A DNA stretch of 64,000 bases from Bigelowiella natans CCMP2755 (Eukaryota > Cercozoa > Chlorarachniophyceae). The notes under the pieces are model-generated. The model did not search any database. It saw only the letters and a list, made by a program, of their open reading frames with translations, and was not told the origin of the DNA. The position numbers and the translations under genes were made by a program. The DNA is taken from contig ADNK01001191.1 of the NCBI GenBank assembly GCA_000320545.1, positions 7,501 to 71,500 of the forward strand, in the 5' to 3' direction. This document shows positions 52,832-64,000 of the stretch, piece by piece. Each line of letters begins with the position of its first letter. Within the stretch, counting starts at the first letter, position 1.

Positions 52832-54434
52832 ATGATGCTTCGCGTACGGCCCCGAGCCCCTCAGAACCTCTGGACGAGGGTGGTTGACAGTAAGCGCATA
52901 CAAAGGTGATAATAAAATATTACAGTTGCTATGAGGTGGAACTTTGTCTCCCGAAAGTTTATTACCTCGGCCATGTGGTACGCAGACGAAGGTTGCATCT
53001 ATCTCCACGTGAACTAGACCACCTTCGATTGGCCGGTGCAGGCCAGATGGCTCAACGACGACTTGCTCGTGGAGTAAAGCTCAATCATCCAGAAGCAGTA
53101 TGTGGATTTTTATGTCGCTATTGTTAGATTTGTAATCATGGTGGAACGTATACACAGGTCGCGCTCATTGCCTCTCAGCTTATGGAACGTATCCGCGATG
53201 GTGACGACTACGTTACTTTAATGGGCAAGGGAAAACAAATGCTCGGTCATAATCAGGTTGTTTATATCATCTAACTGTCAGGTTCCTGACGTTCTAACCC
53301 TTTGCACGCCCCCCCCCCCCCCCCTCTCTTGCTCCTCTCTCCAAAAGGTGATGCCAGGAGTTGCGTCGATGATCAAGGAGATTCAAATAGAGGCGACATT
53401 TCCTGACGGAACGAAGTTGCTCACCATTCACGACCCCATCTCAAGCGAGAACGGCGATCTAGCCGAGGCGCTTGAGGGCTCCTTTCTACCAGTTCCAGAC
53501 GTGAACCTCTTCGATACCAGCGAAGCTGATCAGAAGGGGTATCCTCCTGGAAAGATGCTACCAGATCAGGATTCCAAAGGAATCGAGATCAACCAGGTAG
53601 AAGGGAAGCTCTTCAAGTTAAGGGTGGGGGGGAAGGGATGTAATCTTGGCATAGTTAGTTTTGTTAATCTACTCCTCAAGCACCTTCACCGTGTAGAAAA
53701 CAAGTTTAGCTTTGTTTCGTAGGCCGTATCATGCATGGGTAGGACGATGTTTTTATCGAGATGATAATAAATGACTACTACTACTGCTACTACTACTACA
53801 ACTACTGCTACTACTACTACAACTACTGCTACTACTACTGCAATAGGGTCGTGCACTGGTGACGGCCAAGGTGACAAACATGGGCGACAGGCCTATCCAA
53901 GTCGGCTCACATTATCACTTCATTGAGACGAACAAAATGCTCAAGTTCAATCGGTAAGCAACACGCTGGCAAACTCTGCTTGTTTTGTGACACCATTTGT
54001 GCGTCTGCACGTTGCTGCTGCTGCCTACCTACCTACTCAACAGAGAGCTTGCTTATGGACGGAGGCTAAATATCCCTTCTGGCTCCTCGGTGCGATTCGA
54101 GCCAGGAGAATCAAAAGTGGTCAGTGCGAACGATTGACCCTAAACAATGGTCATCAAAAGCGCAGCAGAGCGATATTTTACGAACGAACTGATCAGAGAA
54201 GATGTCACACTCTTTGGCCACACATCCTTTTTGAAGAGAAATCATCTCGAATTTTCCCTGGGTCGTCGTCGTTGAGACTTCCTATAAAAAGGGAACTTAT
54301 GCCCACTTTTGTGGTGGAATAAGTAGAAAATAGGCCATCAAACCTTTGTTTCGGCCTCCTATGACTTTACAATAGACACACAGAATATGTATATATACTA
54401 AATATATAGCATATATACCTATTCAATAGACACG

Positions 54435-54474
<40 letters not shown>

Positions 54475-54796
54475 GTTATAACATATAACAATGCATCCAT
54501 ATTGGTGCTAGGTGACTCTCGTCGACGTCGCAGGGAAGAGGCGCGTCGTATCAGGTTGAAGGAAGAGACTAAAGGAGAGGGGGGCGAGAGGAAAAAAGAA
54601 TTGACGACAAATATTACTGGGAGAGAGGAGATATGGATAGGATATCATGTGATAATACGAGTGATTGTTGTGGCGACCCATAAAATATGATCATCATTGT
54701 GTAGCAGCAGCATATCACACATACGCCATTATTCCAGGCAATCGGTTGACTGATGGTGTTGCATCTCCCGAGCGTCTTCCAGAAGTAATATCTTGC

Positions 54797-54838
<42 letters not shown>

Positions 54839-55136
54839 ACACACACACACACACACCACACACACACACACACACGTACACTGCGCAAAGATCTGATGAG
54901 TAGTCACTTTGCCTTATCCATACATCATCATTGCTGTTGAATCTCCATCCTTGGGATGATGATGATGATGATGAGGTGATATATGTTGGTCGTTGTAGGT
55001 TATGGCGAAGGTCCAAGCACAAGGGTTTCAGCATGATGCTGACGAGCAGGCAGGAAAAGGTTACTTCTTGGCACGGCACAAAAGCAGTAGCTGAACCAGA
55101 TACCACACCGACGATGGCGAATTCTACAGACACACG

Positions 55137-55173
<37 letters not shown>

Positions 55174-55455
55174 ACTCACCCACGCGCGTATTTATGAATA
55201 TGTTTATGGCAGGAACTCCGATGACGCTGTCACGAGGCGACTACTGCAGCCTCTACGGCCCAACGACTAACGATCGCGTGGTCCTTGGTAACACCGACCT
55301 CATCATTAAGGTGAGGAGGGGGACTGCTCCTGCTGCTGCTACTGCTGCTACTGCTGCTACTGCTGCTACTGCTGCTGCTGTTGACGACCCGTATCGACCA
55401 ACGCATGATGATCTAGCACAACGATGATGACAACATGAGAGTTATACTTCTACTT

Positions 55456-55489
<34 letters not shown>

Positions 55490-56097
55490 CAAAGTGAGTG
55501 TCAGAAGTATGGTGTTTGTTACACACACGCACACACACACACACATACACCACACACACTTACTCACTCACACGCACACAGCACGCACGCTCCGCAGAGT
55601 AAGAGAGAGAAGATTTTTTAGAGTTGGGGAGAGCTCCAAACAATCGCACAGTATTCAACCACAATAACAGCAGCAGCAGCAGCAACAAAACAACTGAACT
55701 GGTAGGTTGAGAAGGACATGACATCGTACGGCGACGAGTGCAAGTTTGGAGGTGGAAAGACATTGCGAGAGGGAATGGGGCAAATGACAGGATGTGACGC
55801 CGATTCTGCTCTTGATACTGTCATCACAAATGCGCTCATTCTCGACGCCAAGACAGGTATGTTCCGTGGAGGAGGAGTTGGGAAGGGGTGGGTGGGGAAA
55901 GAGGAGGAGGAGGAGGAGGAGGAGGAAGAGGAGGAGTAGGCGAACTGAGAAGTAATTATATTTTCATTTAGGGGTTTATAACGAATCTCTTTTTGTTTGT
56001 GTTTGTGACAGGAATTGTGAAGGCAGACATCGGAATCAAGAACGGTAGTACGTCGTAGCCATACAACGACGAGCTGTTTCTTGGTGAACGGGAGTCT

Positions 56098-56130
<33 letters not shown>

Positions 56131-56969
56131 CAGTGGTAGCTAGATAGCTCGCTGACGTGTATTTATGCCTCTGTTCAGCGTCATCACCAGCATTATATCA
56201 TCATCATTATTGCATCGTCGTGATCATCATCCCTGCTACTCCTTCTACACTATTACTCCTGATAGGGCGCATTGTCGGTATTGGCAAGGCTGGAAATCCC
56301 GACGTTATGGAGGGAGTCTCGCCCAACATGATCACGGGTGTTACCACGGAGGTCATCGCCGGCGAAAAACTTATTGCGACAGCAGGTTTGAAGAGGAGGA
56401 AGAGGGGCGAGGGTTGGGGAGGGGGGGGGGGGAGATAGCTTGGGGAGCTCGGTACAAATCGCAACATCATGCAACATCATGAGCAAAGCTATTGCTTTTA
56501 TTACTGAATTTGATTAGGCGGTATCGACACACACGTCCACTACATCTGCCCCCAAATCATCGACGAGGTTGTCTGGTTGCCCATTTCCTCCCCCCCCTCC
56601 CCGCATTTGGTGATATTCTCCCTGCTGCCGTGCCTCGATTGCTACTGCCGCCTCAATCTTGCTCTTGAGGCAAATCACCACAATCGTCCTCCTGATCGTC
56701 GTCATCCTTACCCTACCCTATGTGCTATCATCATCATCACCATCATCATTATCTTTCTCAGTCAAGTAGAGATGATGCTCAAGGCCACTGACTCCTACCC
56801 ACTCAACTTTGGTTTCTCTGGTATTATTGTCATTATTGTTGTTATTGTTGTTGTGACGGCTGCTGTCGTTTTCGTAATATCTTGGCATGAATCATCAGAA
56901 GAAGAAGCGTAAATATGTACCGGAAATGATATATGCACATCCTTATATATATATATATATATACCCCCC

Positions 56970-57009
<40 letters not shown>

Positions 57010-58692
57010 CTGTGTTCCAAGAATAACGTCGATAAAATAAAAACCTCAGGAAAAGGCAACACGTCAGATGCCTCGGATCTTTATAAGGTCGTGGTGGTCA
57101 ACCTCCATCCTCACTCACACTCTCCATTCCCAATTTTAGTGCTGCATGAACGTGTGTATGCAAGTATATATGACTATGTTGCCGTTGGGGGGGGAGGTCG
57201 TTATCATCTTCTGTCTTCCAACCTTCTGTAGACGATGGAGGCGGGAGCTTCGGGCTTCAAATTGCACGAGGTATTAGTAGCACTATATTATCGTAATATT
57301 TACATTTAATATTTAGATGTATATATTTACATATTTATATTCTCCTTCCGTGTCGTGTGCTGATTGGACATTATTTTATTGTCATCGTCACATTGTTACC
57401 ATCACCCTCTCCTTACCTCCCCACCCCCCCTTCACTCTGCCCACCTTGTAGGACTGGGGAACGACTCCTTCTAGCATCGACGCGTGCCTTGGATTTGCAG
57501 ACGAGCATGACGTTGCTATCACCATCCACACGGACACACTCAATGAATCTGGTTTTGGAAGAAGAAGAAGAAGAAGAAGAAGAAGAAGAAGAAGAGGATA
57601 ATGATGATGATGATGATGATAGGGATAGTAGGTGGAAAATGAATACGATGTTGCCAAAACACCATTTCATTTGCTTATGGTACTCAGTATAGACGATGTC
57701 CATTCCTGACCAACCCAACAATCCCACCCCCCTCTCACTTCTCTCCCCGCAGGATTTGTCGATGACAGCATCGGCGCGTTTAAAGACCGCACCATCCACA
57801 CGTACCACACCGAAGGCGCTGGGGGGGGGCACGCTCCTGACATCATTAAGGTAGTAGTGGGAAACAATTGAAGCTCGCAACGCAACGGGGGGGGGGGGGA
57901 GGGAAAGGGAGGGATATGTCATTTGAGTAGGTCAGGAGGATGGTGAGAGGGTTATTTTGTGAATGGTATCGCGTTATTCTCTACGCCATCACCATCATCA
58001 TTATTATCATCATCATCATCATCATCATCATGATGCTAGGTATGCAGCCTTAGCAACGTGATTCCGTCATCCACCAATCCAACGAGGCCCTTGACGATAA
58101 ACACCGTGGATGAGCACCTCGACATGCTCATGGTGTGCCACCACCTCGACAAAAACATCAAGGAGGACGTGGCCTTCGCCGAATCAAGTATGATGGCGTC
58201 GCCAGGAGTCGTGTACATCACAATCCAACGACGAATGTCCTCACCCCCCCCCCCCCCCCTCTTGTGCCCTTCTTCTTACAGGAATCCGAGGAGAGACCAT
58301 AGCAGCAGAGGACATCCTCCACGATATGGGAGCCATATCGATCATGTCGTCTGACTCACAGGCAATGGGACGAGTGGGGGAGGTAATCACGCGCACCTGG
58401 CAGACTGCAGACAAGATGAAGAAGCAGCAAGGTCTTCTACAACACACTCTCATAAATAAAATGAGCAAATCAATATGTAGTTGATAGAAGATCAAACGCA
58501 GCAGCAGCAGCAGCAGCAGCATCGGCGTCGTTCTCCGCTTGGTAGTATTCCGAGGAGGAGTGGGGTTTCTAGCTCTCTGTTGCTGTTTTATATGGGAGTA
58601 GCAGTAGTAGCAGTACTTGTAGTAGTAGTAGTAGTTGTTGTTGTTGTTGTCATCATGCTCACAACAACACCTGGTTGCTGCTGCTATTACTT

Positions 58693-58725
<33 letters not shown>

Positions 58726-59388
58726 TAACTACTTCCATAGGTCCCCTGCCTGAGGACAGTGAGGGTGATGATGACAACATGCGCGCCAAACGCTACGTTG
58801 CCAAGTACACCATTAACCCCGCCATCGCACATGGCATGTCGCATATCGTTGGCTCTATCGAGAACGGTAACCTAAGTACAAGGAGGCAGCTATTTTGAGG
58901 AGCACCTCGTAGTAGTAGTAGTAGTCTGTTATTGTTGTTGTTTGTTGTTTGTTGTTGTTGTTGTTGTTGTTGTTGTGGCAGTGGATAGCATGTTGTCGGT
59001 ACGGTGACCACTCGCTCTCCAATCTTGCAGGCAAGTTGGCCGACATCGTCCTGTGGAATCCGGCACGATTCGGTGCGAAGCCGGAAATGGTTATCAAAGG
59101 TAAACGAGCTGAGAGTAAGTCGCCGCCGCATTGAGCACACACCTAGCCTGGAAGTTTCCCGCTGCTGCTTTTGCCTCGCTCGCAGTGGTCCTGATGGTGC
59201 GTTTCTATTCAAAATGCAGGTGGCACGATAGCGTGGTCTCAGATGGGAGATCCGAACGCCTCTATCCCCACCCCTCAACCGGTGGTGATGAGGCCGATGT
59301 TCGGTGCAGAACCTGGCGCCGTCGGAGGTAAGGAAGACTATACAGAGAAGAAAGGGGGAGAGGGCAAGGGGGGAAGCGAGTACATATG

Positions 59389-59458
<70 letters not shown>

Positions 59459-59714
59459 TGTGCGAGTTTATATATGTATATATATTATATATGTATGCTG
59501 TGTGCGTGCGTGCGTGTACGAAGGATAATCTTTGTAAGATCCTATTACTTCCAAATTTTCGCAGCAAACCTCAGTCCGCTATTTATGCCACTTAGGAACC
59601 TCAATTGCCTTCGTTTCACAAGCGGCGATGAATGCCGATGTCAAATCTCAGTACGGGCTTGGAAAAGTATATCATACCAATTATTATAATATTTATGTGT
59701 ACATAGTACACATA

Positions 59715-59751
<37 letters not shown>

Positions 59752-59768
59752 TCTCTCTCTGTGTGTGT

Positions 59769-59806
<38 letters not shown>

Positions 59807-60062
59807 ACATTATGTTATTATGAGGTATTGAATATTTTCGTTGTAAATATAACCAATATTGACGGCAAAACAATTCCACGCATAGATGGTTGAGGCGGTG
59901 AAAAATACGAGGAATATTGGCAAGAAGAACATGGTGCACAACGCACAGATGCCCGAATTGAGTGTAGATCCCGAGACTTTTGAGGTCAGAGCAGATGGAA
60001 AACTTCTTGAATGCGGACCAGCAAAAACACTTCCGCTTGCACAGACGTATTTTATGTTCTAA
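52832..60062 (+). CDS. URE: Urease, fused gamma-beta-alpha type
   Basis: Spread over about 20 exons, fused in the eukaryotic order. The gamma part has [20 protein letters not shown] (52958-53099) and [15 protein letters not shown] (53158-53256). The beta part has [20 protein letters not shown] (about 53880) and [19 protein letters not shown] (about 54070). The alpha part has the active-site residues: HVH of [13 protein letters not shown] (56518-56567), the Lys that is carbamylated to bridge nickel and its His in GASGFKLHE (about 57250), [23 protein letters not shown], the acid-base His region LMVCHHLD (about 58125) and [15 protein letters not shown] (Asp nickel ligand, about 58345). The end is TYFMF, TAA 60060-60062. 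Urease hydrolyses urea to ammonia and carbamate. The start is tentative: ATG 52832, a 68-base intron, then exon 52958. The Gly/Thr-rich block normally after the HVH exon was not found between 56568 and 56761; see findings. If truly absent, this copy is non-functional. Confidence 0.92.
54430..54468. repeat. (TA)n microsatellite in urease intron
   Basis: TA tract followed by ACAC. Other urease introns hold (TC)n-(CA)n at 54800-54875, (AC)n at 55136-55172, (TAG)n at 55457-55490 and 56100-56130, and (TA)n-(GT)n at 59393-59457. Confidence 0.95.
56568..56761 (+). other. Urease intron where a conserved exon is missing
   Basis: The exon before ends ...PQIIDE in phase 0. The exon after reads [20 protein letters not shown] and needs two bases from upstream. 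About 89 bases of coding sequence for the GGGTGP...TTCTP block should lie between, but no frame on either strand shows it. A five-codon resemblance (ITTIV, 56674-56688) to the start of that block is present, without the glycines that should follow. Confidence 0.7.
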
Positions 60063-60755
60063 TAGATTACTAGATTATGATATCCACAGCGATTTCGCAT
60101 CTCTATCTAGCTAGCTAGCTAGCATAGACGGTGCAAAAATGTACATTTCTAGATTTCTAGCTAGTAGCTAGATATCAATGTTCACTTGCTAGCCATGCTA
60201 GCTAGCTAGCATGTTGCGATGACTAGTAGATGATGAAGAGATAGCGCTCCTCTCTAGCTCTAGCTACAACGCAGTGATCTTCAGATGACTAGATGAGCTT
60301 GAGAGCTAGTGAACTAGCTAGACATCGCTACCTAGCTACGCACCTGCCACTAGCTAGCTAGCTAGCTAGTATGGCATGCATGCAAGCGCACTAGCTAGCT
60401 AGATGGAGCAAATGCTTGCAGTCCATGCATGCTAATGCAAGCTAAGTTCTGTCTCTGCATGCTAGCATGTGTTGCACGTGCAAACGTGACTACCACATGC
60501 GGGTATCTCTAGATCTATCCAGATCCATCGCTGACAACAGCGATGACACAACTGTAAAATTACAACCGAATATGTACTTTATGAGCAAAAATGACATGAA
60601 TACATGAAACATTATTCGGCCGAAAAATCTGTTTTGGACGATTTCTATGCGACAGTATATTTGCATGACATGTGATCCCACCGCCAGGCCTTCTCTAAGA
60701 CGACTCTGCAGAAATGTCATAATTTATAAAACTTATCATGCTGTTGCTTAGCTCC
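60063..60755. other. Convergent 3'-3' spacer with strong CTAG island
   Basis: Lies between the urease and actin stop codons. About 60080-60500 is the densest island in the window: repeated CTAGCTAGCTAGC runs, GCTAGC, GCATGC and TCTAGA-like words. No gene or RNA is supportable. Confidence 0.65.
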
Positions 60756-62947
<2,192 letters not shown>

Positions 62948-63508
62948 ATGGCAAACGCGTCTTCAATTCCATTTGTCCTGTCTCATGGGGTGAGCATAGC
63001 AAAGCACGCACGCACAATCGTATGATGCCGATGGCCATGGTGACGACGACTGATTGATGCGCCGTTGTGGTTAATTTACTGTTCAAAAATGTGTGCGCAA
63101 CAAACATCAGGCTGTTTTTGTCATCGGATTTTGGATTCGAGGAAAATTTGACTCGGCCAAGTATAAAGCTGGAATGGCGATAAAGGACAAGCAGCATAAG
63201 GTGCGGCGCAGAAGCCAATGAAAAAATCCACGGGAGTGTGGAAGGAGTAAACGGAAACGGTTAGGGTTATTATTCGGGCTTTGTATTGCAGACGCAATCA
63301 ACATTCTCATCCCCAGAGTTTATATGAAACAACTGCACATAACGGATAAAACCTGCTTATTTTACCTTCGCAGATAACCTTAGCAAAGAAGTCTGTAGAA
63401 GGAGCTGCACAATCAGTCCTCGTTGGAATAGCTGCAGGAGCTGTTGGGCTGGTTATGGGGACAGGGTTTGGAATTTATCTAAAGGGGAAACTTTCGGCTA
63501 GTAGATGA
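62948..63508 (+). CDS. Small predicted membrane protein (three exons)
   Basis: Exon 1 is 62948-62989 (MANASSIPFVLSHG, donor GTGAGC). Exon 2 is 63111-63200 (AVFVIGFWIRGKFDSAKYKA then GMAIKDKQHK). Exon 3 runs from about 63375 to TGA 63506-63508 (ITLAKKSVEGAAQSV then LVGIAAGAVGLVMGTGFGIY and KGKLSASR). All junctions are GT-AG and phase 0. The product is about 88 residues with two hydrophobic segments: a short N-terminal one (AVFVIGFWI) and a Gly/Ala-rich helix near the C-terminus, joined by a basic loop. That suggests a two-pass organellar or endomembrane protein. I recognise no family. Exons are too short to stand out as open frames. The frame within exon 3 around 63415-63425 should be verified; it is the weakest point. 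Confidence 0.5.
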
Positions 63509-64000
63509 AATAGGGGGCACGTGCGCAACTCTATGAAAGAATACAAACAGCATGTGATATGTGTGGCAACATACTTATTGAGATGATCTATTTTCATGAC
63601 TAGATGACAGCAACAGACGACAACACTTGCGCATGTGTGAAATGCACGTGCACCAAACATGGCAGCAACGTGCTGACATGGAAAACGCAAGCATGCTGAT
63701 TCCGCAAGAGCCAAACCAAAAACAAATGAATGAGGAAGCCTGGTCGATGGGTCCCATGCTAGCATGATGTGTGCAACACACGTCATGCATGCAACAGCAG
63801 TCATTAGACCTAGAGACACTCTGCTAGCTAGCAGTCGCTAGCACTCATAGCCACGCTGCCAAGATGGCATGCTATAATGCGAAGAACTTAGCGGCTCGGC
63901 ACATTGCAACATTGTGAGCACGTCACACCCAATGCAATGAGGACACGACAGAGTTTAGCGTGTGGACAGTTGACAGCTCTAGAGCTGTAAGTGATCACAA
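63509..64000. other. 3' spacer with CTAG/GCATGC words
   Basis: Palindromic words (GCTAGCTAGC, GCTAGC, GCATGC) are frequent at about 63690-63880, beside the 3' end of the small membrane protein gene. No gene is supportable. Confidence 0.5.

Noticed and set aside
51529-60062. Bacterial contamination carrying a urease operon
   Set aside because: Genes are divergent, the urease subunits are fused, and frame-exact GT-AG introns interrupt both genes.
60080-60500. Regular short repeats resembling an array
   Set aside because: The repeats are 4-8-base palindromes without fixed spacers or leader, in a eukaryotic genome; not a CRISPR array.

Overview
This is eukaryotic nuclear DNA. Every large gene is broken by GT-AG introns, the proteins are eukaryotic or of bacterial type carried in intron-split genes, and microsatellites are extremely dense. 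The best clue to the lineage is an in-frame ubiquitin-actin fusion gene (60756-62141, minus strand). I know such a fusion from chlorarachniophyte algae (Rhizaria, Cercozoa; Bigelowiella and relatives), so a chlorarachniophyte or close cercozoan is my working guess. That is inference from one marker. No rRNA, tRNA, CRISPR array or recognisable autonomous transposon was found.

Layout, left to right. 1-2540: no supportable gene; microsatellites, a palindrome-rich spacer and a fold-back repeat element. 2544-about 5770 (minus): an aspartyl protease with two retropepsin-like lobes. 6859-28082 (plus): a giant VPS13-type bridge-like lipid-transfer protein with dozens of exons. 28713-30245 (minus): a microbial-type poly(ADP-ribose) glycohydrolase-like protein. 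30300-31880: repeat-rich spacer. 31884-about 37146 (minus): the WD40 actin-interacting protein AIP1/WDR1. About 37885-41027 (plus): an RNA ligase resembling the Deinococcus DRB0094 family. 42435-50622 (plus): a very large CPBP (CAAX/Rce1-like) intramembrane metalloprotease. 51529-52383 (minus): the urease accessory GTPase UreG. 52832-60062 (plus): a fused gamma-beta-alpha urease in about 20 exons. 60756-62141 (minus): ubiquitin-actin. 62948-63508 (plus): a small membrane protein spread over three short exons.

Functional groupings. Urease and its nickel-delivering GTPase UreG are head to head, their start codons about 450 bases apart. Actin and the actin-filament disassembly factor AIP1 are both on the minus strand of the window. 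The protease, the PARG-like protein, the RNA ligase and the CPBP protease all belong to families best known from bacteria, yet they carry ordinary spliceosomal introns.

Two observations deserve most attention. (1) The urease gene has every conserved segment I expect except the glycine/threonine-rich block between the metal-binding HxH motif and the next exon; only intron-like DNA lies there (56568-56761), and splicing the flanking exons directly would break the frame. (2) Palindromic CTAG/GCTAGC/GCATGC-rich islands occur beside the 3' ends of genes throughout the window and are almost absent from the divergent 5'-5' spacers. Introns and spacers are loaded with (TA)n, (CA)n/(GT)n, (GA)n and (TAG)n tracts, and coding exons carry matching runs of Ser, Ala, Gln, Asp and Glu.

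Exon boundaries quoted were read by eye from GT-AG sites plus frame continuity. Gene identities are firmer than individual splice sites.
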